The notes under the pieces were generated by a model. The model had not been told where the DNA came from and ran no database searches. It saw only the letters and a list, made by a program, of their open reading frames with translations. Below are positions 53,001 through 64,000 of a stretch of 64,000 nt of DNA, in pieces. Positions within the stretch are counted from its first letter, which is position 1; the number at the start of each line of letters is the position of its first letter. The stretch comes from Plenodomus lindquistii (taxonomy: Eukaryota > Ascomycota > Dothideomycetes > Pleosporales > Leptosphaeriaceae), in NCBI GenBank assembly GCA_025504975.1, contig JANUWI010000018.1, positions 868,001 through 932,000 of the forward strand, read 5' to 3'. A program made the position numbers and the translations under genes.

Positions 53001-56000
53001 CGCCCACCGTCCACGCCCTCGAGACGCGTCACGCCCGCTCCCTCCATTTCTGCCACGGTTTTGCCGTGCGCAAATATCCTGCCATGCTCGAGTCCATTTG
53101 CACGGCCGCTAGTCGACCGTTTTGCAGTTGCACCATCCGGCTGGCGGCCCACCATCCCAACCCCCATTGGACGGCACTGCCGGTGAGAGAGCGCCCTAAA
53201 CGGCCCACCACAAAGTCTTCTTTGTGTCCCAACGTCGCCCGGCCTGACTGGCCGAAGCACGCCCGCATAAGCCCATGCCAGCCTAGTGTCGCATCGGCCA
53301 CGCGGTGCACGCTGGTCACGGAATGCCCTTCGGGAGGCGGATCAAGGCCTGCTTGACGAGAATCGCTGCTGATCGGCCCTGGCCACACATGAGAGATCAC
53401 GGCGCCATGACTCCGAAACGAGCGCACCCATTGCCAGAGCTGAGAGAGCCCGCTACCAACCCTCAGGGGCCCATCGCTCTCATCTGATCCAGCTTGACAC
53501 CCTGGGGCCGACCCTGCCCACTCGCGTGCGTGGCCCCCCGACAGCCGGCATCAATATCAATGGCAAAGCATTGCCTATACATTGGCAGCTGTCTATTCCT
53601 GGCACCATGGCCGCATATTCGACGCGACATGGACGCGTTCAACACCACAACCTTCGGCCCAATGACTGCATCAGCAATCTGTTCCCAAAATGTAAACTTC
53701 GCTACTTGTCTCGCGCACGCTGACTAGATGCATGGCACTCGGTGCACTTGCTCCATTCTCTCGGTCATGTACCAACCTTCTGTTGCAATGCAATGCTGTC
53801 CCGCTCTCACACGTCTCAAGCCTGCTTCTCAATGCTCTCCACTGCACCTTGGGAATCCACCTTTGAGACGCGACACGCGGCAATTTCATTTACAGAAACA
53901 ACTGCAATTCAAATCTGGCGCACACAAAGTTAATGTACATAGTACATACCGCCTGCCACGGAAACACGTCCCTTGTTCGTGACGCTCCCTGTCACGATCG
54001 TGACATGGGACCTGGACAGTAATGTTCCGAGCGAGGCGTTCGCAGTGGGGTGCGGAGAAACCCTGGGTACACCAGCTGCCTGGCCTTGCTCTCGACAAGG
54101 GAGATGGCTCAGGTACCGAGCAACGATCAACTCTAATCCAACGCCTCAATTCCTTCCTTCTTGACCATGGCCCGCCTCTCTCCAACCTGTCCTTGGTATC
54201 TACTTTACTGCTGAGTTAATCTGTGCACGTGGCAGCACACACTTACCCTCTCGTCTTGTTTTGTCGCGCATCACAGCTCGTCATCCTTACAAAGCATGTG
54301 TATTGTATGTACAAGCCAAACGTCTTTCCAACGCCTTCACACAGCCTCAGCCCACTGAACCACCAACACCAGTCCGCCACGCTTGCCAAAGTTGTGCAAG
54401 ATGTGGCAGCTTGCATGTCCAGCTCGTCATTGAGGCGAGACACAGACGCTGCACCACATCAGGTTGCTGTTCATAGCCCGTGAACGGTTCACTGCAGCTT
54501 GCTCAAAGACGGCTGACGGCGACGTGCATATCCACTAAGGTCAGCTGCTTAGCCTCGTCTCGCCTGCGGCCTTTTCACGGAGAAATTCTCACCAGCATGT
54601 GCAAGATTGCGGAACTTGCCTCCTCCCGCCGTTACATGCACCACTGGTCCATTTGCCAACAGAAAATCTTTGACAGACTCAATTTTCAGCCTCGCAGTAC
54701 CATAGTGTACGGTAGTCCGACGCAATCAGCGGGGATCACGACAGCTTACGCTTGTCCTGACCGTTGTCTTGGACGGGAAGCAGGGATGCAGGCTTGGATG
54801 TAACGGTTGACGATCACAAGGGGGGCAATCTATGCGACCCTATCGCACATGGATCCCGACTCGTTCCGGAACTGTACCTCCTAGCGCTAGAGGCTGCACA
54901 GTTTACATCACTACCTGACATGATACAACTTACATGCCCCGATTTGACCTACATTGCATGTAGCGCCTTTCTATGCACTCGCGACTCCTCGGAGCATGCG
55001 ATGACGAGTCGTTTGTCGCGACATTTGTGGGAACGATGAATCGAGACCTCACAGCTATCCAGCCTATCGTGTTACTGGCTTCATTTACCAAAGCTCTCTG
55101 TTTCTCGTTGAATCGCGCACACCGGGGGTCGATCGGCATGGTAGAGGACGTTTTTCCTTTGCGACAACAGGGGTGTCACTTCGCTTGAAACATGCCATGA
55201 TAGGAAGCTAGCGGCTATCCGAAGGCCTAGACTGCGGGCGCTCATTACAACAATGCCTGCCGATAAATGTCCAAAGGACTGCAGACACATCGCAATCAGC
55301 GCGAAGAATCCGAGGGACCGACACGAATCCAAAATGATGTGAGTTTCAGCCGGCAAGATCAACGGGCTGTCCAAACCCTGTCATCGCCCTGGTTTGAGGA
55401 TCACCAGGTTTTTCAACCCTGCCCTGGCTTCCCGTCAACAGAGAGGGAACGCTGCCCACATAACCTGGGATCGAGCTACACCCCAGCACCAATGTCAACA
55501 CCAGCCGACTATGCTGTGGAGATGGTGAGGTGCTGCCTCTTCGCTTTTGCGTTCTTGCACGCGTTGCCTCTTATGCAACCACATCATTGACGACCACCTA
55601 TGCTTTGAAATCATCACCAATTTAACCGAGCTCTTACAAACGTCACTGCATAGCACTGCATAAGCGGCCTTTTCTGGTAGTCGAGATCTGCCGTCTAATT
55701 GGCCATGATATAGCCTGCTTTCTCGCCGGCTTTGATTCTGATCATGGCCCCGTGCCAACCCAGGCAGCCCAAAAGACAGGCGACATGCCGCAGGCCGGCT
55801 TCCCGCAGACTCCCTGCAAGTCCGAGGTCTGATGACGAGAATGATTCGACCGGGCAGTTGAACGCGAAAGGATTCTGGCATGGGCTGATGCGTGCAGGCA
55901 CTCTCTGGTGCAATGGGGCTGCTTAATGATGTCAGTCGTGATCGCTGCAGTGCTGCCAGCACCATGTTCCGATACGGGCTGTTCGGTTCAGCGTCTATTC

Positions 56001-58900
56001 TCGCACTCCTCTTCGTAGTGGACCACGATGAATACCTCAATATTCTTTCGCCATCGCGACTTCAGCCTGACAACGTATCACGTGCTGCGCCTAGACAAGG
56101 TACTCGTAAACAGACCATGCGCGCTCGAGTTGAATCAAAAGAATTACAGTTCCTTCGTACACGAGAATTTTTGGTGTCCAAATCAGAGACATTTGCACAA
56201 TGGGTCAAGATACTCGTCTTACAACTTGGAGCCAGGATGCACGCTTCTGTCAAATCTAGCAAAGCATTCGCTTCGTGATCTCCATACTGTCTCGGGACAA
56301 TGCTCCCGGCCCCACGAATACAACCACAAGTGCCTACCGCTCGTGACATGAGCTTGGCAGGCAACATGGCTACCTGTACCCGTCTTTGCTATCCGGTTCA
56401 GATTGTCATCACGCTGGTATCTAAGCGCCGCCCCCAATCCTCTTTCGCTTGCAATCTACACACGGGCATATCAATTCACCCGGCCGAGTGTACATGTAGG
56501 CAAACTTTCCACTAAATTACCAACTGCCAGGGCGATAAGAGCGCGAGCTCCAGCCTGCATGCGCATACGGTCGAGAGATTGCTTGTACATTGTATTGTGC
56601 AGCTCGAAGCGAAGCACACAGAGTCTTGCCCACGTTCTGACAAGCTCATAGTACATAAGCCTCCGCTCAGCGACGAAGTCGCATAAATTCATCTTACTCG
56701 CGGAGATTAAGCGACGCATACACGAAGATGCCCAGAGACGAGCATCGCGCATGATGCAGCCACTTCGTAACGCTCTGTACCTTTGCGGTGAACATGCACC
56801 AGTACTCGAAGCAGCCAGCGTAGTGCCCATTGCGATTGGCCTTTGCACGTGTTTCACGATCTTAGTGCATCAAAGCAGCCTTCTAGCGGCCTTCTAGAAG
56901 GAAGCGAGCAGCCCTGTGTGATGCTCGCCAACGCCTCCCTCATCTCGCTACATGGTCAAACTCAATCACGATTCAAAATTCCACGATGGGGCGCTACTCT
57001 CTACCTTTTAACACAATCTCTAGCGTTCCACGAATCGAGGCGCGAATTGCATCATCATGAGCTTAGCTAGACGTTCTCTTTGGGCATCAACGCGCTTGTG
57101 GCGGCGCATATATCGCATTGACATGTTTGCCAGTGCAGACTCTCGCATTAGCCTTGCGGTCATCGACTCGCCTTACGCAGGTCGTATGTTACTGCTGTTC
57201 TCGTTCCACGACGTCTTTGTACGCCACTTCCCCCTTGCTGCGGCACATTCCACAACCACAGCGCTGGACACTACCACAAACGACAACCGGAGACATCCCC
57301 ACGCGCCATGTGTCCTCGTGCAACGTGTAACAGCAACTCCTTCGAGAATTCCCAGCAACACAGTCCTACAATGCACGTTACCTGATACCGAAACCGAGGG
57401 CATTACACATGTGTTCTCATGGTCCAAAAATAGCCCTCTCTCTTCACGACACAGTGTGTTCCGGGACAGGTCTTGCAAAACCACAACAACAGCAGTACGG
57501 CACCATCGAAGAAGCATGCGACACTGTGCATGCGATTGCTGACGCTGGAAGAAGCACTTTCTGGGGGTTTCACGAAACGTTTGACAGGTTCGAGAAGATC
57601 TTCAAACCCATGTTTCAGATCTCGAGAATGCGTACGTAGCAGCAGGGCTTCCTCAAACAGAACCAAGCTTCAATCTCCAGCAAGCATTTCCCAGCAGTGT
57701 CGGAACAATTGCCGGACCGTGCATGGCCGGGCACCCATGAGCTGTCGCAATCGAATCGTACGACATGACCCTTGACACAAGTGGCATGATTATGCTGGGT
57801 GTATCTGGTCAGTCAAGTTGTAGCGTCGATGGCTGGCGCAAGGTCCTTCCTAGATGATTGCAAGGCGCATTTCACCCAATCAGCCACCCCGATCCTGGCT
57901 CACCTCTACTTTCTGCGTGTGACTGGGTATTCGAACAAATGTGTCAACTCTTCAGAGTTTCGCTCTCGGACATAAAAGACCAGGCTGCTGGTAAATCTGC
58001 AACGTAGCTCAGGAACCAGATCGTCTTCAATCTGCAACAACGCAATCTCGCACGGTTAACTCCGAAAGAGTAGAGTTCTGTCAAGAGGAGCGTCCAACTC
58101 CGCTTCCGCCTCACTAGAAGAATAACGGAATTGCCGACCCCACTGCCCTGCCGACCCGGATAAACTTTCGAGAGTTGTTCATCAAACGGTTGATCGTCCT
58201 GGCCCCATCTATCCTATGTACACGGTACACCCAACTTGGCCTCACTAATCCTCACAATCGCACCGAACGCTTTGAAACCATCCGTTATCGCGCGCATGTC
58301 CTCAAATGGACGCGTCCCCCCCCCCGCCCATCAGTTGTGGCCATTGCGACCCAAGATCAGCGCACGCCTAGCATCTTCCGTCTTGCCCCGCCTTGAGGCC
58401 TCGCCATCACAAGGTCCAGACCCAAATGTACTTTGTGTGTACAATCAGGTATTATGTATTTGTCTAAAAGTGAAGCGAAAGCGTGCGGGGAGTAAATGAG
58501 CTGGCACATACAACACACACCGTACATAGATACTAACAGCGGTACCCTTCTTCAAAGCCCCTCCCCTTCCTTGCCCGCCTGGTCAACGGGAGACGCCTCA
58601 CAGGGAGCCCTTGTGATTCGCCGCAGGCAATACACACGCGCTCATGTATGCCCAACGTGTCTGTGTACTGTGTACATACTATACTACGCTCTATGTACCC
58701 ACCAGCAATATCTGTGACAAGAGAGCAAAACAAACACCGCAAAGTAAATTCTCCATCATGTGTGTACCCATGGGTGCTTGTCGTGTATCAGACAACAACA
58801 TCTCCCCCTTCCAAACCGAAGAAACGTAAAACGAAAGTATAGTTTCTGCATTACCCACACTTACAATCATACTAATAGGCAAGACAAGACAACACAAGAC
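53001..58900. other. Gene-free region of mixed composition
   Basis: About 5.9 kb with normal, non-repetitive base composition but no ORF that combines an ATG, consistent frame and recognisable protein pattern. Candidate ORFs (for example near 52.9-53.4, 55.5-56.0 and 57.1-57.5 kb) overlap equally long ORFs on the other strand. Transcribed non-coding RNA or long regulatory DNA would fit, but nothing in the sequence proves either. Confidence 0.5.
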
Positions 58901-59153
58901 AAGCGCATTCCATCCTCGCACAAAGCTGTGCACATTTCGCACTGCAAAAGTTGAAGAAAAAAAAAAGGCATGTTATACTAGTTAATCATCAGTCCCTCCA
59001 TGATCATCCCAATCCATGGTTTTTTCTTTCTTCTCTATCTACCAGATGATTACATATCCTGCAATTTTTGTCTTGTTTTTTTTCTTGCATACAAAATCAT
59101 CTTCGGGCTTATTTTCATGTGCATTCAGCCAGTCCCCCCCCGGGGGTTTGAAA

Positions 59154-59183
59154 TAGACTAGACTAGACTAGACTAGATTAGAC
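59154..59183. repeat. TAGAC pentanucleotide repeat
   Basis: Four perfect TAGAC units, then TAGAT and TAGAC. Confidence 0.85.
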
Positions 59184-59395
59184 TGGTTTTTTCATGAGTG
59201 AGCTCATGCTTGCATATGCCTATGTACATACATGGACACTCTGTCGAGGGCCGAAGTGAAGGTGAAGGGAGGGTGAAGGGAAGTGTTCCTTGGGTCGATC
59301 ACATCACGGCGCGCGCGCAACGGAACGGAATCTCGGGCGTGCCGCGTGGGGTCCGGAATTTATTGTGGTGTGTTTGTGTTGTGTTGTGTTGTGCC

Positions 59396-59419
59396 GGGGC
59401 TGGGGCTGGGGCTGGGGCT
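59396..59419. repeat. GGGGCT hexanucleotide repeat
   Basis: Four perfect units. Confidence 0.85.
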
Positions 59420-59716
59420 GTTGGTGAGGTTGGGGGAAGGCTTGATATTAGTGTGATAGTGCTTGTGTGTGGGGTGGGGGGGGGGCTTTGAGGACTTGGT
59501 TGAACTGGACTGGACTGGAGTGTAGTGTAGTGTTGTGTATCTCCACTTGATTGATCGTGTGCTGTGCCGACTGATTGACCGTGTGTGTGTGAAGCGGGAT
59601 TGTATGTACTGATGCTGTGTGGGGAGATGGGGATGGGGACGACGAATTATAGCGGCGCCCTGGGAGAATCCTGGGTACAGTACCGTACATGGTCTGAATG
59701 AAGTGAATGGAGTAGC

Positions 59717-59734
59717 GTGGGCGTGGGCGTGGGC
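59717..59734. repeat. GTGGGC hexanucleotide repeat
   Basis: Three perfect units followed by GTGAGT and GTGAGC variants. Confidence 0.75.
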
Positions 59735-60501
59735 GTGAGTGTGAGCGTGCTTGATGTCTCTTGGCTGTTTGAGAGTAAGTAACGACAGGACGCGTGATGC
59801 TCAGGTCAGTCCAGACTGCACTGCACTGCATTGCCTTGTAGTGGCAAACAGCACCGCAGCACTCATTCCTTGAAATGCAATCCAATCCAATCCATCCCTC
59901 CATATCCGAAGATTTTCGGATACGAGTTGTGTGAGATTGAAATCTGGGGTTGGGTACTGTTGCTGCTCCGCGTTTCTCCTCTACGGTACAGTACAGTACA
60001 GCGATGAGACATTTGTTTTCTTAGGCTCGACATCGTTACTATACGGTGTTTTCACAACCTGTAGACTCTCTAACACAGTCATCTAGCAGCAGCAGCAGCA
60101 GCCACGCATCCTCCGCCCCTCCCGCCCCGCACGCAGTCCATGCCCTGAGTCTGACGGACGGACTACATATCGAACACGAATGCCAACGCTTTAGACAAGA
60201 CAAGCATACCCAAACCGTACTCTGAACCTTGCTGAGCGGAAACTGTACCGTCTTACATACAATACTACCACTAGCAGACGTATGAACCGCGATACACACA
60301 CGCGCGCGTGTGCGGCGTAATGACGACAACGAAGCGAAGTGGAGACGGATATACCGCGGCAGACAGGCTGTTGGTTGAGCGAGCGAGCGAAGGTATGGAT
60401 ATGGGTAGGCACACATACCAATGTAGTTCAAACATGGTTTGGGTATTAGGGGTGACGAGATGGACGTGTGCTACAACGGTCGGATTGGTGTGTTGATTGT
60501 G

Positions 60502-60531
60502 TAGATTAGGCTAGATTAGGCTAGATTAGGC
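60502..60531. repeat. TAGATTAGGC decamer repeat
   Basis: Three perfect tandem units. Confidence 0.85.
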
Positions 60532-62529
60532 AGGGCAGGGAAGGGCATACGGCGGTGGTGTATAGGGAGTGTTTTGGCTGTGCTGGGAATGGGTGATGTG
60601 TGCGGATGAGGGGGGTGTGGGCTGGTTGGTCTTTGTAGATATATGGCGCTCGAGTATACGTCTTGTGTAGGATAGGGACACGGAAGTAGGTTTTGTAGTT
60701 GCAGTTAGGTTAGCTAGGTTAAGTGTTAAATAAGAGGGAGGGAGGGATGCGGACGTGCGTTGGAGTTGAGCTTGATGTGATGGCGCCGGAGTAGGGATCA
60801 GTCGTGGTGGTGAGGTAGGGTGCGTGGTATCGGGCGCATTGGTGGCTCGTAGTGTACTGTCGAAGAGGATGACTCCCAGGGTTGGGTGGTAAGGTATTTG
60901 AAGCTTGAAGTCGTGATTACATTGATGTTGCTATGTTTGTACAGGTGAACTGTGGGATGGAACTTAGTATCCTTGTAGTAGCAGCAGGATGATGCCTGAG
61001 AAGCCAAGGAGAGGGGGGGTATGAATGGTAGGGCTGGGATAGATTGGTGTAGATTGGTGCTTTTTGTTAGGCAGGCCTATTACCATAATAGTGCGCCTTT
61101 TGGAAATTTTGTGTTAGCTGGTGGACCTGATAGAATGTAAATCATGCCATATCGTGATCCCACGCTTTCTAGAGACAACAGAAGATGCTTGCTAGATCAA
61201 GGAAATGAAGTAGTAAAGTAGGGAGGAAAGCGTACCGTATTGGCATAGAGCTGTCATGCTCCGTACAGTGAATACAGGTCAAGTCGGAGTAATGTAAAAA
61301 CCAAACCGAAAGTTATCTACAACGTCTTGTAACTGCCGTTAAACAGTTATAGCTACTCAAGCTAATGGTTCACACTACAATGTTGATGGACCACAATGAT
61401 CACCACTAGCTCTCTTAGTCACAACACATCTACGTATCATTGTGGAACAACACTGTTACGCGTACAGTACGTAACGCAGGCCACGCGATGATATATACGT
61501 CAAGAATCCTACCGCGGTGAATATGTCCCCAGCAACGAAGCACACGGAGATCTCGCGCCAGAACACGTTACAGCATCTTCAACCCCTACCGCGATTCTTC
61601 CACTTCTCCACTATGACCTTTAGAATTCCAAAAGTCTCCAGCATCCCCACAATGCGTTCCTTCCTTGAAACCTCGCTCCTCGCAAGTTTGAGCAGTACTC
61701 ACCCCTATACCCTCGTGTAAAATACTTGAAGATGACTGGTGGTGGCGAACATAGTGTATGCTCGAGGTCACTAAGAACTGATCAGTTAAAAGCTGGAAAA
61801 CGTGCTGAGTAGCTGTAGTTGGCACAGAGGAATTGTGGCTCTCACTTCAGGCAAAAATGTCCGTTTAATGATGAGAGTGCGCCATATATGAGTCACGGTC
61901 TACGTTGCAGGATTTCATTTAGGTACAACGTCTCTGTTTTCTCCGCAATGTCTCAGTTGTCTGCTTAAAGCGCACTATTACGATACAATACGCTTTGATT
62001 TCCATCTTGCTCTCTTCATGTCGCAAGTCATCTACTATGGCTGGCAAAAAGCGCATTATCACGGTACAAATGCACCTTCCATTTCATCAATCAAGCCCCA
62101 TTTTGTACAATTCTAGTCGCATCCGGCCCCTTCAAAACCTCTCTGAAAACCCAGAGGCTTGTGGAACGAAGCGACGGTCATCTACCATTGTCGAGTCTGC
62201 AAATGTATACATGCAAGATGTATAGCACCTTACCAAGACATCATCATGCGTTGCCATAGTATAGACGACTTCGTATTACTCATCCTATCAGAACGCTTTT
62301 CTTCAGTATAATACAGAAGCTAGCAAGGATCTCATCTGACGCGTATAAATACTGTACGATCTCAGCCACATTACTCAAGCCTACCCGGCGGCTAAAGAGC
62401 GATCTTAAAATAAACAGTCTGTCATCATCTGCAGTTGCCCCGCCAAAGCCATTTGGCTCCACCTGAGAAGCTAGGTCAGAGTAGACTTACCATCCTCCCC
62501 ACCGAAGAATAGACGCTAGCAGACGAAGC

Positions 62530-62964
62530 ATGACTACCTCGATCCCCGCCGCTCCTCTCCCCTCTGAATTCGATGATGAGGTGGACGATGCCCATCCCGA
62601 CCTTCCTCCCGGACATGTGTGGGCCTATCCTTGTAAGCTCTCATCGTGTCCCGACTACGGCAAGTCCTGGCGCCTCCGAAGCAACTTTCTCCTCCATCTG
62701 CAGGAGGAAGGTCGACACAAGACAGCAACGACGCCAGCCGAGCGCCGTATAATCGAGCAAGAGTGGCGATATACCACCGATCCTCGTCTACCGCCTAGGA
62801 CAGGCCCAAATTTCCGTCCCCAAGATGATCCAGACAAGCACATATGGAATTATGGGTTCAAAGACAACACTGGAAAGGTGATCAATGGTAGAGGCACGAT
62901 GAGGCAAATGGAGATGCATATGGCTTTACGACGTCAAGAGATGCAGGAGAGGCAGACAGAATAG
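62530..62964 (+). CDS. Small protein with one C2H2-like zinc finger
   Basis: Single exon, 144 aa, ATG at 62530. An acidic N-terminus (SEFDDEVDDAHPDLPPGHVW) precedes a finger-like segment AYPCKLSSCPDYGKSW, then LRSNFLLHLQEEGRH. Cys at about residues 35 and 40 and His at 56 and 63 give C-X4-C-X15-H-X6-H, wider than the classical C2H2 spacing but with the expected hydrophobic core (S-N-F-L-L-H-L). The C-terminal half is charged and helical (NGRGTMRQMEMHMALRRQEM). With only one atypical finger it may bind protein or RNA rather than DNA. Function unknown. Confidence 0.7.
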   Translation: MTTSIPAAPLPSEFDDEVDDAHPDLPPGHVWAYPCKLSSCPDYGKSWRLRSNFLLHLQEEGRHKTATTPAERRIIEQEWRYTTDPRLPPRTGPNFRPQDDPDKHIWNYGFKDNTGKVINGRGTMRQMEMHMALRRQEMQERQTE

Positions 62965-63512
62965 TCACAATTCTCCCTGTGCGTTGCTTTAAAGGGCTCG
63001 ACATCGTGAACGATCAATGGTAATATAGTCTAAGAGGCTCTTGGCTAAATGATTTACCCTTATAATTCATATCATGATCCGCGTGCTTTGCTGCCCTTTC
63101 CTCTTCCTCAGCGTACCTTGTTTCATCCCCTGCCCAAATCTCTTCAGGACGTATTTCCGAACGCTCTCGCTTCTTGACCCCCTTTGATAAAGGAATGCTT
63201 GCGTAGCGCTCACTTTACTCTGTTCTAAACCGGGTGAAAATGTTGGTAGTATTCGTCTAAACATGTAATTGAGTACTTATATGTTCATCACCCATGTCCG
63301 TATACACAAGTTCTACGTAAGTGAAATCGCACGACAAAGTAGTAGCAGGAGCTTGAAGTCTCATACCACATTTCAGTCACGACATAATAAAGCATTGGCA
63401 AAGTGTACTTCTGCAAAGACGCTGATTTGGAATTCTAGGCTAAGCATAGGCAGATTTTTAACGGTATTCAGCTCCCTTGACTGCGTCACCAACCATCAAG
63501 AGACCTTTTTGT
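62965..63512. other. Tail-to-tail spacer
   Basis: Between the C2H2-like gene and the BTB-domain gene. No feature is seen. Confidence 0.5.
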
Positions 63513-64000
63513 TTACACACACACGTTCCCATCAAACTCAATCCTTCTGGTTACCAGTGTCAATTTGCTTGACGGATCGTCATATTGTGGTCCATGAGCC
63601 TGTAAAAGTTCTGCACAAGAGTGGCACCCACTTGTCATTTCCGGGTGGTCTGCGCACAGGCTGCGATAGCGCTTCTCCCCCGAGTACGAACCAAAGAAGC
63701 TCTCGACCTCCATATCCGGCTGGCATCTTCTGCGGTTCTGGGGATCGCGGATGTTTTGTTCGGACAAGGCCTTTACTTCGATGATGGTCTTGACGGCATC
63801 GAGATAACGTTTCTTTCGCAACCAGTCGCGCAAGTCATGGAGGAGGAAGTGGTCTGCTTCGGCCTCGAGTTTGCTGTAGAGTGCGTAGTCGAAGCCTGTC
63901 TGTCTTGTCCAAAACAGAGGGAATCTTGACGGACGTCGCATAAACTCCAAGACGTACTGGAATACATTGGGGTCGGCATCAACGAAGCAGGATCCATACT
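63513..64000 (-). CDS. BTB/T1 (KCTD-like) domain protein, 5' end outside window
   Basis: The frame is open to the right edge, so the N-terminus is missing. The visible part begins YGSCFVDADPNVFQYVLEFM, followed by RRPSRFPLF and FDYALYSKLEAEADHFLLHD. This is the second half of a potassium-channel-tetramerisation-type BTB domain: the F-x-D-x-D-P-x-x-F-x-x-V/I-L-x-F/Y-x-R pattern, then the helix ending the fold (LEAEADHFLLHDLRDWLRKK). The C-terminal part (HSCAELLQAHGPQYDD, ending FDGNVCV) matches nothing I know. BTB_2 proteins oligomerise and often act as cullin-3 adaptors. No channel segments are visible. Confidence 0.78.
   Translation of the reverse strand, partial: YGSCFVDADPNVFQYVLEFMRRPSRFPLFWTRQTGFDYALYSKLEAEADHFLLHDLRDWLRKKRYLDAVKTIIEVKALSEQNIRDPQNRRRCQPDMEVESFFGSYSGEKRYRSLCADHPEMTSGCHSCAELLQAHGPQYDDPSSKLTLVTRRIEFDGNVCV

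Larger units (their letters stand above)
58901..62529. other. Gene-free region rich in short tandem repeats
   Basis: 3.6 kb with TAGAC, GGGGCT, GTGGGC and TAGATTAGGC arrays, T-runs and G-rich patches between 59.1 and 61.0 kb, then ordinary sequence to the C2H2-like gene. No supported gene. Confidence 0.5.

Noticed and set aside
52943..53356. 137-codon plus-strand ORF
   Set aside because: An equally long ORF lies opposite (53029-53427), composition is driven by G/C content, and no domain or splice pattern supports either.
55495..56040. 181-codon minus-strand ORF
   Set aside because: Overlaps several other ORFs and has no protein-like pattern.
57057..57542. 161-codon plus-strand ORF
   Set aside because: No recognisable motif; residue content is that of random sequence (many Arg, Ser, Thr, His), and open frames also run on the other strand.

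Overview
This window looks like a chromosome segment from a filamentous ascomycete (Pezizomycotina), most likely a dothideomycete such as a member of the Pleosporales. The class assignment is inference. The support is as follows: protein genes are split by short introns of about 48-58 bases with GTRNGY-type donors and CTAAC/CTAAT branch points; gene families include Zn2Cys6 regulators, GH76, BIM1-like copper proteins, Sfp-type PPTase and fungal Nup82; and a nuclear tRNA-Gly is present. Genes lie singly on both strands and there are no operons.

Left part (1-14.3 kb): a 5'-truncated Zn2Cys6 transcription factor; a J-domain protein; a small unrecognised ORF; a decayed protein-kinase gene; a type II membrane glycosyltransferase; a secreted HAD phosphatase with phosphorylcholine-phosphatase-like motifs; a single-pass cell-surface protein; and a MAPEG protein. 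Middle left (15.6-24.5 kb): a housekeeping block with NUP82 head-to-head with CBC2 (nuclear pore and cap-binding complex), then SNO1/PDX2 glutaminase head-to-head with an NpgA-type 4'-phosphopantetheinyl transferase. A decayed unrecognised gene and a small two-exon gene follow.

Middle (25.8-38 kb): a GPI-type GH76 wall mannosidase, an NmrA-like reductase, a BIM1/X325-like copper protein, an SRR1-domain protein tail-to-tail with a DJ-1/PfpI protein, an FAD-dependent amine/amino-acid oxidase and a small Ser/Pro-rich protein. Middle right (38.8-46.4 kb): tRNA-Gly(UCC), a two-exon protein kinase, an acidic nuclear-type protein, and the biotin-carrying alpha subunit of methylcrotonoyl-CoA carboxylase.

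Right part (48-64 kb): a five-exon, Q/P-rich putative regulator with two related conserved blocks (DUF8032-like), preceded by about 11 kb in which I can support no gene but which is rich in short tandem repeats. A small C2H2-like protein and a BTB/T1-domain gene cut by the right edge follow. Exon joins were worked out by eye from splice signals and reading frame and have not been tested against transcripts. No CRISPR, rRNA, intact transposon or biosynthetic cluster was seen.
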